Positions 14,900-24,500 of a DNA stretch of 64,000 nucleotides are shown here, one piece after another. Position numbers and translations under genes: made by a program. The DNA comes from Erysipelotrichaceae bacterium (GTDB lineage Bacteria; Bacillota_I; Bacilli_A; ML615J-28; CAG-313), in contig SVBG01000004.1 in NCBI GenBank assembly GCA_015059015.1, forward strand, positions 1-64,000, written 5' to 3'. Within the stretch, counting starts at the first letter, position 1. Each line of letters starts with the position of its first letter. A model generated the notes under the pieces. The model was not told the origin of the DNA and ran no database searches. It was given only the letters and a program-made list of their open reading frames with translations.

Positions 14900-14998
14900 C
14901 CGATGGAATATGCTCTCCTATACGGGAACATATTATCCAATAGAATCTTTCATTTCTAGTTTAATTAACTGATTAAGTTCAACTGCATATTCCATCGG
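14900..14998. repeat. 14-bp inverted repeat spanning the sufB 3' end
   Basis: CCGATGGAATATGC at 14900-14913 is the exact reverse complement of 14985-14998, which lies inside sufB (encoding PMEYA). The arms are 71 nt apart. The flanks are unrelated, so this is not a larger duplication. In the sufB mRNA the arms could pair around the stop codon. Confidence 0.7.
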
Positions 14999-16345
14999 CA
15001 GTTCTTTAGCAAATGGTTCAATGAAGCCCATAACAATCATCTCAGTAGCTTGCGCTTCTGTTAATCCTCTACTCATAAGATAGAACAATTGGTCTTCACT
15101 GACCTTTGAAACAGTGGCTTCATGTTCAATATATGATGAATCATTTTCAACAATGTTTGTTGGAATAGTATCAGATGTTGATACACCATCTAAGATGATT
15201 GTATCACACTCAATATGCGACTTAGCATTTATTGCAGCTTTAGCATGACGTACAGTACCACGATAATTAACTTTTCCACCACCACGACAGATTGACTTAG
15301 ATATAATTTGACTTGTCGTGTTCGGTGCTAAATGAATCATCTTAGCACCAGTATCTTGGATTTGTTCACTTCCTGCAAACGCAATGGAAATCGTTGTACC
15401 TTTTGCACCCTCACCAGCTAAAATACAAGCTGGATATTTCATATTAATAGCAGAACCAATATTACCATCGATCCATTCCATATGACCATAATCTTTAACT
15501 AAAGTACGTTTCGTAACAAGATTTATAATATTATTGGACCAATTTTGAACTGTTGAGTAACGGCAATATCCATGTTTTCCAACAAATATTTCAACTACAG
15601 CTGCGTGCAAAGAATACTCACTATATTGTGGTGCTGTACAACCTTCAACATAATGCACGCTAGCTTCATCATCAACGATAATAAGCGTACGTTCAAATTG
15701 TCCCATTTGTTCAGTATTAATTCTAAAATACGACTGAAGTGGTTTTTCTAATTTAACTCCCTTAGGAACATAAATAAAAGAACCTCCACTCCAAACCGCT
15801 GTATTAAGGGCTGCAAACATATTGTCCGCAGCAGGAACAACTTTAGAAAAATACTCTTTAACAAGTTCAGGATAAAGACGAACAGCAGTGTCGGTATCAC
15901 AGAAAATAACACCTTTTTCTTCTAACTCTTTTAAAGTATTGTGATAAACAACTTCAGACTCAAACTGCGTAGAAACACCCGCTAAATATTTTCTTTCAGC
16001 CTCAGGAATACCTAATTTCTCAAAAGTCTCTTTGATTGCCTCAGGTACATCATCCCAACTCTTCTCAGTCTTTTTACTAGACTTAATATAGTAAATATAT
16101 TCATCAAAATTAACACTTGATAGATCTGGTCCAAATTTGGGCCATTTCATTTTAGCAAACTCAGCATACGCTCTTAAACGAATATCAAGCATCCATTCAG
16201 GTTCGTTTTTCATAGCAGAAATCTTACGAACAACTTCCTCTGAAATCCCTTTACCAGTATCATAAACATTTTCAACATCAGTATGGAAACCATATTTATA
16301 ATCTGTACCAACTATTTGTTCATACTTTTCATTTTTATTACTCAT
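14933..16345 (-). CDS. sufB: Fe-S cluster assembly scaffold SufB
   Basis: A 470-aa SufB, the scaffold subunit on which Fe-S clusters form in the SufBCD complex. Family segments include [20 protein letters not shown] near the N-terminus, [19 protein letters not shown], the long parallel beta-helix core, and the C-terminal [16 protein letters not shown] and [18 protein letters not shown]. It overlaps the end of sufU by 8 nt and is the last gene of sufC-D-S-U-B. Confidence 0.97.
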   Translation of the reverse strand: MSNKNEKYEQIVGTDYKYGFHTDVENVYDTGKGISEEVVRKISAMKNEPEWMLDIRLRAYAEFAKMKWPKFGPDLSSVNFDEYIYYIKSSKKTEKSWDDVPEAIKETFEKLGIPEAERKYLAGVSTQFESEVVYHNTLKELEEKGVIFCDTDTAVRLYPELVKEYFSKVVPAADNMFAALNTAVWSGGSFIYVPKGVKLEKPLQSYFRINTEQMGQFERTLIIVDDEASVHYVEGCTAPQYSEYSLHAAVVEIFVGKHGYCRYSTVQNWSNNIINLVTKRTLVKDYGHMEWIDGNIGSAINMKYPACILAGEGAKGTTISIAFAGSEQIQDTGAKMIHLAPNTTSQIISKSICRGGGKVNYRGTVRHAKAAINAKSHIECDTIILDGVSTSDTIPTNIVENDSSYIEHEATVSKVSEDQLFYLMSRGLTEAQATEMIVMGFIEPFAKELPMEYAVELNQLIKLEMKDSIG

Positions 16346-16781
16346 CTATAGTCTCCCCCTCATCTCCATGAATTATAGCACCAGCAGCACGCCAAGCAAG
16401 CGTAGCACACTTAGCACGAGGTGGATAATTATGAATATTAACATACACAATTGCATCACCCAAACGATCTTCATCATCAGGATAATTGCCTTTAATTAAC
16501 TCATAAAAATCCTCAATTATTTCATTAGCAACTTTAACACTTTTACCCTTTAAAGTTTCACTCATAACAGAAGCACTAGAACAACAAATTGCACATCCAG
16601 TTCCAATATGACGAACATCTTTAATAATACCATTTTCAATATTTAGTTGAACAGTAACATCATCACCACAAGAAGGATTCTTTACTTTCAACGTTTTATA
16701 CCCATCAATTAAACCTTTATTACGAGGATAATTACGATGGTCTTTTAATACTTGATTATATAAATCAGAAATTCCTGCCAT
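16338..16781 (-). CDS. sufU: SufU zinc-dependent sulfurtransferase
   Basis: A 147-aa IscU-like protein of the SufU type that accepts persulfide sulfur from SufS. The zinc ligands are visible: PSCGDDV (Cys and Asp), TGCAICCSS and AKCATLAW. The gap region between the second and third cysteines is characteristic of SufU compared with IscU. It lies 1 nt after sufS and overlaps sufB. Confidence 0.95.
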   Translation of the reverse strand: MAGISDLYNQVLKDHRNYPRNKGLIDGYKTLKVKNPSCGDDVTVQLNIENGIIKDVRHIGTGCAICCSSASVMSETLKGKSVKVANEIIEDFYELIKGNYPDDEDRLGDAIVYVNIHNYPPRAKCATLAWRAAGAIIHGDEGETIDE

Positions 16782-16782
16782 A

Positions 16783-18006
16783 TTACCACTCCTTAAAATA
16801 TTCAGCCGAATCTTTCACAGCCTTAATAAACTTATCACAATCTTCAAAATCATTATAAATATAAAAACATGCACGAAGCGTTCCAATTGTATCTAACCAT
16901 TTAATAATAAGTTGTGCACAATGGTGACCTGCTCGTAAACAAATATCACGCTCATCAAATAAAGTAGACGCATCATGTGGATGAACGCCTGTCATATTAA
17001 ACGCAATAATTCCCGTTTCTGCACTCTTATTATAAATAGTCACACCATCAATCTTAACAAGTTCGCACATTGTGTATTCCATCAATGCTTTTTCATGAGC
17101 TTGTATCTTCTCATACCCAATACTTTCTATATATCTAATCGCTTCTTTAAACGCAATAGCCTCTGCAATAGGTGGAGTCCCAGTTTCAAACTTAAACGGA
17201 GCATCCTTCCAAGTTGACTCATTTTTATATACTTCATCAATCATATCTCCACCAAATTCAACTGGACGCATTGCTTTTAAATATTTATATTTACCAAATA
17301 AAACACCAAACCCAGTAGGCCCAAACATCTTATGAGCAGAAAAAGCAAGAAAATCACAATCTAAGTCTTTTACATCAACCTTCATATGCGGTACAGATTG
17401 AGCAGCATCAACAACTACAACCGCTCCAACCTCATGTGCTAAACCAATTATCTCTTTAATCGGAGTAATATACCCCATAACATTAGAAACGTGAGTTAAT
17501 ACAACAACCTTAGTCTTATTAGATAATACTTTCTTAAAAGCTTCAACAGTAATTCTACCTTCACTATCAAGTTCAACGTATTTTAAAATAGCACCCTTAA
17601 CTTTACAAACATTTTGCCATGGAAGAATACAAGAATGATGTTCAAGTTCAGAAGAAATTACTTCATCACCTTCATTTAAATTATCCAATCCATAACTTTG
17701 AGCAACTAAATTTAACCCGTTAGAAGCGCCTTTCGTAAAGACAACTTCACGTTCCCTACAATTTAAAAACTTAGCACACACAGTACGTGTTTCTTCATAT
17801 TCAGTCGTAGCAGTATAACTTAACTTATAAACACCACGATTAACATTAACACCATACTTTTCATAATACTCATCAAGCTTATCAATAACACATTTAGGTT
17901 TTAAAGAAGTAGCACCACTATCCAAATAAACAAGATTTGGATTATTAACTAAAACTGGAAAATCATTCTTAACATCTAATAAAACCTTTTTATCTGGATA
18001 ACTCAT
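16783..18006 (-). CDS. sufS: cysteine desulfurase SufS
   Basis: A 407-aa class V aminotransferase-fold, PLP-dependent enzyme that releases sulfur from cysteine for Fe-S assembly. The PLP lysine lies in FSAHKMFGPTGFG, substrate motifs include ELEHHSCILPWQ, and the catalytic cysteine is in RAGHHCAQ, the type-II (SufS) short loop. It is followed directly by sufU, its sulfur acceptor. Like sufU, its coding strand is poor in C compared with sufB. Confidence 0.97.
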   Translation of the reverse strand: MSYPDKKVLLDVKNDFPVLVNNPNLVYLDSGATSLKPKCVIDKLDEYYEKYGVNVNRGVYKLSYTATTEYEETRTVCAKFLNCREREVVFTKGASNGLNLVAQSYGLDNLNEGDEVISSELEHHSCILPWQNVCKVKGAILKYVELDSEGRITVEAFKKVLSNKTKVVVLTHVSNVMGYITPIKEIIGLAHEVGAVVVVDAAQSVPHMKVDVKDLDCDFLAFSAHKMFGPTGFGVLFGKYKYLKAMRPVEFGGDMIDEVYKNESTWKDAPFKFETGTPPIAEAIAFKEAIRYIESIGYEKIQAHEKALMEYTMCELVKIDGVTIYNKSAETGIIAFNMTGVHPHDASTLFDERDICLRAGHHCAQLIIKWLDTIGTLRACFYIYNDFEDCDKFIKAVKDSAEYFKEW

Positions 18007-18027
18007 CCTTTCTCCTCCTTATAAAAT

Positions 18028-18717
18028 TTATAATTTACTTACAAAATGTTCACTAATTTCTTTTCTTAATTCAACATCTTCTATTTTATCAAGTAATGGT
18101 TGAACAAAACCTAGTACAATTAACTTAGAAGCTTCTTTCTCATCAAGTCCTCTACTCATTAAATAAAATAAATCCTCTTTACTAATTGAACCAATACTTG
18201 CAGCATGATTTGCTATTACATCATATTCATCAATATATAAATTTGGCATGGCTTTTATCTTTGCACTTTTAGATAAAGTTAAACCTTTTGCTTTTTGACG
18301 AACAACACTCTTACTAGCTCCTTTAACAATTTTAGCATTGTTATTAAGAACCATATTAGCATCGTCAACCGCAATAGCATAATTAGCAAAATCACTAACT
18401 GTCTCTTTACACATATGTGCAATCATAATATTACTTTCAAGCGTTGCATTTCCACCAACTAAAAGAACATTTAAAATATTACAAGTTGCATCTTCTTTAT
18501 TCAATACAATAGTTTCATTTAAACTAGCATTTTTATCAGTTGTACAAACGTTATATATATTTAAAACGGATCCTTTTTCAAGATTAGCCTGTAAATTAAA
18601 AGCACAAGCACTACTTCCATCATTAAAAACAATTATTGTTTTTTGTTCGTTTTCTTTTAGGAAGTATTCTTTATTACAACAAAAGTTTGTTACTTTCTCA
18701 ACTAATACTTCTGCCAT
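18028..18717 (-). CDS. sufD: short SufD-like Fe-S assembly protein
   Basis: A 229-aa protein with the SufB/SufD beta-helix fold and the C-terminal family signature [26 protein letters not shown]. It is about half the length of a typical SufD (around 430 aa): the N-terminal region is missing, though the start is well placed (1-nt overlap with the sufC stop). It probably forms the SufBCD complex with its neighbours. The small size looks like a compact lineage-specific form, not a truncation, since the frame, operon position and ends are intact. Confidence 0.9.
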   Translation of the reverse strand: MAEVLVEKVTNFCCNKEYFLKENEQKTIIVFNDGSSACAFNLQANLEKGSVLNIYNVCTTDKNASLNETIVLNKEDATCNILNVLLVGGNATLESNIMIAHMCKETVSDFANYAIAVDDANMVLNNNAKIVKGASKSVVRQKAKGLTLSKSAKIKAMPNLYIDEYDVIANHAASIGSISKEDLFYLMSRGLDEKEASKLIVLGFVQPLLDKIEDVELRKEISEHFVSKL

Positions 18718-19553
18718 TATTTGTCACCTTTATCCATTGACTCTTTTAAAGCACAAGTACCAAGAATATTACCACTAATATTTGGACCATCATCTAATTC
18801 ATCTAAACCCAATTCTTCTTTTAACCAATCGTAGCCTTCTTTATCAACTTTTTCCATTAATTCTAAACCACCAGATTTAACAACTACACCATTCATTAAT
18901 ATATGAACATAATCAGCTTTAATATAATCAAGTAATCTTTCATAGTGAGTAATAATTAATGAACCAAACTCACTTGACTTCATAGCATTAACATTTTCAC
19001 CAACAATTCTTAACGCATCTACATCAAGACCAGAGTCAATTTCATCTAATATAGCAAACTTAGGTTTTAATAATTTCATTTGAAGAATTTCATTACGTTT
19101 CTTTTCACCACCAGAGAACCCCTCATTAACATAACGATGTGGTAAATCTTCGCGCATTTTTAATTCTTCACATGCTTTATCTAAAGAACGAATAAACTTA
19201 AGTAAAGGTAGTGTCTCACCCTCAGGAAGTCTCGCATGCATAGCAGTTTTAATGAAATCAGAGTTAGTAACTCCAGTAATTTCACTCGGATATTGCATTG
19301 CAAGGAATAAACCCTTACGACTTCTTTCATCAACACTCATAGCAAGAACATCTTCACCATCTAATAAGATTTGCCCGCTAGTTACTTGATATTTATAATG
19401 CCCCATGATAGTAGCAGCAAGTGTAGATTTTCCAGTTCCATTTGGTCCCATAACAACATGAAATTCACCAGTATTTAATTCTAAATTAACACCTTTTAAA
19501 ATTTCCTTACCCTCAACACTAACATGTAAATCAATAATTTGTAATTTTGACAT
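18717..19553 (-). CDS. sufC: Fe-S assembly ATPase SufC
   Basis: A 278-aa ABC-type ATPase energising SufBCD. Walker A is GPNGTGKSTLA, the Q-loop region MQYPSEITGV, the signature SGGEKKRNEILQ (the SufC-type variant), Walker B FAILDEIDSGLD and the switch His ITHYERL. A C-terminal tail of about 25 residues goes beyond the usual end. It opens the suf operon behind the promoter at 19645-19673. Confidence 0.97.
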   Translation of the reverse strand: MSKLQIIDLHVSVEGKEILKGVNLELNTGEFHVVMGPNGTGKSTLAATIMGHYKYQVTSGQILLDGEDVLAMSVDERSRKGLFLAMQYPSEITGVTNSDFIKTAMHARLPEGETLPLLKFIRSLDKACEELKMREDLPHRYVNEGFSGGEKKRNEILQMKLLKPKFAILDEIDSGLDVDALRIVGENVNAMKSSEFGSLIITHYERLLDYIKADYVHILMNGVVVKSGGLELMEKVDKEGYDWLKEELGLDELDDGPNISGNILGTCALKESMDKGDK

Positions 19554-19621
19554 TTTAAATTACCTCTACTTTCTTTATAAACTATTAACCAATATTACTT
19601 TTTGAAATAATATATTAACTA

Positions 19622-19673
19622 ATTACGTAATACCTCAATATATTATTATACCAAATTTTTACATTATTATCAT
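19622..19673 (-). promoter_or_regulatory. suf operon promoter with palindromic leader site
   Basis: TATAAT (19650-19645) with a 17-nt spacer to a weak -35 ATGATA (19673-19668). Just downstream is the 10-bp palindrome ATTACGTAAT (19622-19631), about where a repressor could bind. No regulator gene is adjacent, so the site is only a candidate. Confidence 0.5.
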
Positions 19674-19721
19674 TAAATATGGTAAATAAAGTTTTTTCTT
19701 TTCAATAAATTCTACAAATAA

Positions 19722-19761
19722 CAAAAAAACTATCATAGAGTATTTTCTACAATAGTTTTTT
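19722..19761 (-). terminator. terminator after the 263-aa membrane protein gene
   Basis: Stem AAAAAACTAT/ATAGTTTTTT (19724-19733 with 19752-19761), with partial pairing inside the loop and an AT-rich exit on the minus strand. Confidence 0.6.
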
Positions 19762-19766
19762 AATTT

Positions 19767-20558
19767 TTAAAATAAAGGCAAGTTAGAGCCAACTTTTAAC
19801 CATAAACTAATGACTTTACCATCTCTTAAAACAATGATCGCACCATTTAAAAATTCAATACAATCATCAAAATCATAGACTTTTCTATCACCAATACAAA
19901 TAAAACCACTTCTTTCATCGTAATAAGTATCATCTTGTTTATTAATTTGAATATATGTTTTATTGCGAATATCAACACCGATTGTCTTTACTTTTAAAAT
20001 ACCTTTAACCGCACTTGGTGTTTTTAATTTTTTCTTTAGCCAAATCGAACGAGGAAGTAATCCTTTAACGCCAATAACAATCTTATTATCAGGATCAATT
20101 TCAACACCAGCAAACCCTATTCCAATTGAAATAAGTGCATTAGAATGATGAGGAAAACCCAATGAACTTTTTTCAACATTATAAGTAAACTTTCCAACTT
20201 CATCACATTTTTCAAAATCAAAAGTGACTTTAATCTTTTCACTTTCCTCAAAAGCTTTATAATGTTTACGATATTGCATAAATTCAACAATCAACTCAGT
20301 TTCTTTTTCAAACGAACCAAGCATTTTAGTTTTTTGCTTCTTAGAAAAATAACTATTATACCAACTAGCAACAGGAAATAATACTAACACTACCATAAAA
20401 CATATAAATAAACCCCAGTTAAACTCACTAGTTAAAACTTTAAGAATAATTACAGCAATAATAGCAACACCCGAAATAACAGTATTAATAATCGGTGCAA
20501 CAATATTCGGCTTATTTTTTTTCTTATCTTTTTCTAAATCTTTACTAACGTTTAACAT
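19767..20558 (-). CDS. membrane protein of unknown function
   Basis: A 263-aa protein. A charged N-terminus (KDLEKDKKKNK) is followed by two hydrophobic segments at about 22-45 and 50-70. A mostly soluble, beta-rich C-terminal domain of about 190 residues has no recognisable motif. The ATG at 20558 is preferred over an upstream in-frame start because GGGG lies about 9 nt before it; it begins 1 nt after the stop of the lipoprotein gene, so the two are co-transcribed. The C-terminal part is predicted to face the cytoplasm or the outside depending on topology, which cannot be fixed here. Confidence 0.7.
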   Translation of the reverse strand: MLNVSKDLEKDKKKNKPNIVAPIINTVISGVAIIAVIILKVLTSEFNWGLFICFMVVLVLFPVASWYNSYFSKKQKTKMLGSFEKETELIVEFMQYRKHYKAFEESEKIKVTFDFEKCDEVGKFTYNVEKSSLGFPHHSNALISIGIGFAGVEIDPDNKIVIGVKGLLPRSIWLKKKLKTPSAVKGILKVKTIGVDIRNKTYIQINKQDDTYYDERSGFICIGDRKVYDFDDCIEFLNGAIIVLRDGKVISLWLKVGSNLPLF

Positions 20559-20559
20559 A

Positions 20560-20904
20560 CTAATATTTACCCCAAATACCACTTAGTATATCTTCTTTAC
20601 TTTCAACCACAAACGTTACTTTATCTTCCGCAAAAAAGATTACACAATAATATTTAATTGCTTTACCTTCTTCAAATTTTTCTTGAGCATCTTCAATAGA
20701 TGTAGCACCCTCAAACCAATATTGGAATTCAAAATATTCATTATTTTCTGTATCATCTGGTTTCCCCATTAAATGATGAACTTCAGAAGGAGTCATTCCT
20801 ACTCTAATTCTTTTTAAATTTCTGTCACTTGCTTCACCCGGAGTACAACCACTCAAACAAATAAAGATTAATAAAGTAACTACTAATAATTTAATTTTCT
20901 TCAT
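20560..20904 (-). CDS. small lipoprotein with SmpA/BamE-like fold
   Basis: A 114-aa lipoprotein. The signal peptide ends in lipobox LSGC (Cys at about 20). The mature part has the IRVGMTPSEVHHLMGKPD signature of the SmpA/OmlA/BamE-like beta-lactamase-inhibitor-protein fold, widespread in small lipoproteins of unknown role in Gram-positive bacteria. Forms an operon with the membrane protein gene that follows (1-nt gap). Confidence 0.8.
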   Translation of the reverse strand: MKKIKLLVVTLLIFICLSGCTPGEASDRNLKRIRVGMTPSEVHHLMGKPDDTENNEYFEFQYWFEGATSIEDAQEKFEEGKAIKYYCVIFFAEDKVTFVVESKEDILSGIWGKY

Positions 20905-20965
20905 AATAATATACCTACCTTATATATAGTATAACATAATTATAAACTAAATATAAAATTTATAC

Positions 20966-20999
20966 AAAAAAAAGTTGATAGAATAAATCTATCAACTTT
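20966..20999 (-). terminator. terminator of the 121-aa lipoprotein gene
   Basis: An 11-bp perfect stem (AAAGTTGATAG / CTATCAACTTT, 20971-20981 with 20989-20999) followed by TTTTTG on the minus strand. Confidence 0.85.
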
Positions 21000-21009
21000 C
21001 TAAATTAAA

Positions 21010-21375
21010 CTATTTTAAATCATCTGCAGTGATTTCAGTATACTTAGCTCCCGTAGCCTTATTTACTAAAACAGTAACAATTATACCTTTCACAGTTTTC
21101 CCTTCATCTAGTTTTGTTTTGATATCATCAACAGACGCACAACCTTTAACGGCGATAATAACACCAGAAGCTGCACCTATTTTTTCTCCAGTTCCAATCC
21201 AAACAGCTTCATCTCCTAAATCTTCTTTTACTTCAGTAAAAGTTAATGGTTCTCCTTTTTCAGCAGCCTTATTTACTTTATCAGCATATTTTTGACTTAT
21301 TTTTCCACAACTAGCTAAAGTTAAAACAAATGCTAATACAACCGCAAATAAACTAATTCTTTTTAATAATTTCAT
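21010..21375 (-). CDS. small lipoprotein of unknown function
   Basis: A 121-aa lipoprotein. The signal peptide ends at lipobox LASC (Cys at about 23), then comes a 98-residue mature domain containing FTEVKEDLGDEAVWIGTGEK and CASVDDIKTKLDEGKTVKGI. The second part resembles the end of the neighbouring lipoprotein (TSIEDAQEKFEEGKAIKYY) in pattern, so the two may share a fold. It has its own promoter (21405-21433) and terminator. Confidence 0.75.
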   Translation of the reverse strand: MKLLKRISLFAVVLAFVLTLASCGKISQKYADKVNKAAEKGEPLTFTEVKEDLGDEAVWIGTGEKIGAASGVIIAVKGCASVDDIKTKLDEGKTVKGIIVTVLVNKATGAKYTEITADDLK

Positions 21376-21404
21376 TTTATTTTCCTCCTTCTTTTTACAT
21401 TTTT

Positions 21405-21433
21405 AATATACCACTTTTAGATTTTTTTTTCAA
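21405..21433 (-). promoter_or_regulatory. promoter of the 121-aa lipoprotein gene
   Basis: TTGAAA (21433-21428), a 17-nt spacer, TATATT (21410-21405), then GGAGG before the start codon. Confidence 0.7.
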
Positions 21434-21484
21434 CCATTTCATTAACAAAAACTACCAAAATGCATTTTTTAAAAGTTAGAATAC

Positions 21485-21517
21485 ACAAAAAAACACCCCC
21501 AAAAACATGAGGGTGTT
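21485..21517 (-). terminator. nifJ terminator
   Basis: Stem AACACCC/GGGTGTT (21492-21498 with 21511-21517) followed by a run of T on the minus strand. Confidence 0.85.
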
Positions 21518-21535
21518 AATTATATTTTAAAGGAA

Positions 21536-24500
21536 TTATTTTGAGTAATCCATTGCAAGGTATTTTTGATACATTGCATATCTTCTCTTAGCTTCAGCTT
21601 TATTAATAGCAAGTAATTCTTCAGCCTTAGCAGGGTTGATGTTCTTTAATTGAGCATAACGAGTTTCACCCATTAAGTATTCATCATATAAATCCCAATT
21701 AGGTTCTTTAGAATCAATTTGAAGAGGATTTAAACCTTCTTCAGCACGACGTGGGTCGAAACGAAGAAGTGTCCAATAACCACATTCAACAGCAAGTTTA
21801 GCTTCAACTTGAGATTTGCCCATACCTTTTCTTAAACCATGGTTGATACATGGAGAGTAAGCAATAACGATAGATGGACCTTTATAAGATTCAGCTTCGC
21901 GCATAGCTTTCAATAATTGAGCTTGGCTAGCACCATGAGATACATAAGCAACATAAACATGACCATAAGACATTGCAATGGCAGCTAAGTCTTTCTTCTT
22001 ACCATTCTTACCACTAGCTGTGAATTTAGCGATAGATGCAGTAGGAGAAGATTTAGATGATTGACCACCAGTATTTGAGTAAACTTCTGTGTCAAGAACT
22101 AAAATATTAATATCTTCTTGGTTAGCAATAACATGGTCTAAACCACCATAACCAATGTCATAAGCCCATCCGTCACCACCGAATACCCATTGTGAACGTT
22201 TAACTAAATGATCTTTTAATGATAAGATACGTTTAGCAGTTTCACAACCACAAGCTTCTAGTAATGGAACTAACTTATCAGCAACTTCTCTTGTTACTTG
22301 ATAATCATCTTTATTAGCAAGCCATGTCTTGAATAATTCTTTAACTTCTTCACTACCATGACCTTCTTCTAATGCAGCTTCCATTAATGTAGCAATTTGA
22401 TCACGAAGAGCATTACCACCAGCAAGCATACCAAAACCAAATTCAGCATTATCTTCGAATAATGAGTTAGCCCAAGCAGGACCTTGACCTTTATCGTTAG
22501 TAGTATATGGAGAAGCAGGGAATGAACCACCATAAATTGAAGAACATCCTGTTGCGTTAGCAACTACCATATGATCACCAAATAATTGAGAAATCAATTT
22601 AACATATGGAGTTTCACCACATCCACCACAAGCACCTGAGAATTCAAATAATGGTTGAGCAAATTGTGAATTCTTAGGGTTAGCCATCTTATCTACTAAT
22701 GAATCTTTATAAGATACATTTTCAAAGAAATATTTAGCCTTATCAGCTTGACCTGATTCAGTAGCAGTTTGAATTGGAACCATCTTAAGAGCTTTAACAC
22801 CCTTCTTGCCAGGACATGTATTAACACAAACTTCACAACCAGTACAGTCTAAAGTAGAAATTTGAATAGAATATTTTAATCCTTCTAAACCTTTACCAAT
22901 AGCAGGAAGTACAACTGTTCCTTCTGGAGCATTAGCCATTTCTTCTTCAGTAGCAAGGAATGGACGAACTACAGCATGTGGACAAGCGAATGCACATTGA
23001 TTACATTGAATACAGTTTTCAGGATCCCATTCAGGAACGAAGTTAGCAATACCACGTTTTTCCCAAGCAGCTGTACCTGAAGGTAATGTACCATCTTCAT
23101 AACCATTAAATGCAGAAACTGGTAAATCATAACCTTTAACAGCATTAACTGGATCACAAACATTTCTTACAAATTCAGGACGATTTTGGTCAACTACAAC
23201 TGTTTCAGGTTCAAGTTTCTTCCATGCAGATTTAACTTTAACTTCAACAAGAGCATCACCACCAGCATCAATAGCTTTATAGTTTAAGTCAACAATAGCT
23301 TGACCTTTCTTAGAATAAGCTTTGAATGCATATTTCTTCATTAAATCTTGAGCAGTTTCATAAGGCATGATTTGTTCATTTAATTTGAAGAATGCAGATT
23401 GTAAAATAGTATTAGTTCTACCACCTAGACCAATTTCACGAGCTAGGTTAACAGCATCAATAATATAGAATTTAGCATGTTTTTCAGCTAATTGTTTCTT
23501 GAATGAGTTAGGTAGGTAATCTTCAATTTCCTTCTTAGAGTGAACAGTATTAAGTAAGAAAGTACCACCATCTTTTAACGATGCTAACATATCATATTTA
23601 CCAACATATGATTCTAATGAACAAGAAACAAAGTCAGCAGTAGATACTAAGTAAGGAGCATTAATTGGTTTAGGACCAAAACGTAAATGAGAACGAGTTA
23701 CACCACCAGATTTTTTAGAGTCATATGCAAAGTATGCTTGAGCATATTGATCAGTATTATCACCGATGATTTTGATAGTATTTTTGTTAGCACCAACAGT
23801 ACCATCACTACCAAGACCCCAGAATACAAGTTCTGTAGTACCATCTAATAATTTAACTTCTTTACCAACAGGGATTGAAAGATTTGTAACATCATCATTA
23901 ATACCAACTGTGAAACCATTCCAACCTTTTTTAGCTAAATGAGCAAATACAGCAATCATTTGAGCAGGAGTTGTATCTCTACTAGATAAACCGAATCTAC
24001 CACCAATAATGAATGGAGCTTTCTTACCATTGTAAGCAGCACATACATCTAAGTATAGAGGTTCACCAAGACATCCTGGTTCTTTAGTTCTGTCAAGAAC
24101 TGCAATTCTCTTAACTGTTTCAGGTAAAACTTTGAATAAGTATTCAGTTGCAAATGGACGATATAAATGAACATTTACACAACCAACTTTTTTACCTTTA
24201 GCATTTAAATGATCAACTGCTTGTTTAATTGTGTCACAAACTGAACCCATAGCAATAATAACATCAGTAGCATCTTCTGCACCATAATAAACGAATGGAG
24301 CATATTCTCTACCAGTTACTTTAGAAATTTCAGCCATGTATTCTGCAACAACAGCAGGAACTTCGTTATAGAATTTATTTTGAGCTTCTCTAGTTTGGAA
24401 GTAAACGTCATCATTTTGAGCAGTACCGCGAGTAACAGGGTGTTCAAATGTTAATGCACGTTTACGGAATGCTTCAACAGCATCACGATCTAATAACTGA

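Larger units (their letters stand above)
13577..14940 (+). mobile_element. IS605/IS1341-like element, OrfB only
   Basis: This is the tnpB gene plus its 3' flank, with two candidate hairpins: 14864-14883, and an imperfect one, AATATG...CATATT, at about 14906-14933. Exact ends cannot be defined: these elements lack terminal inverted repeats and target duplications. The left boundary probably lies in the AT-rich stretch 13508-13560. Confidence 0.45.
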
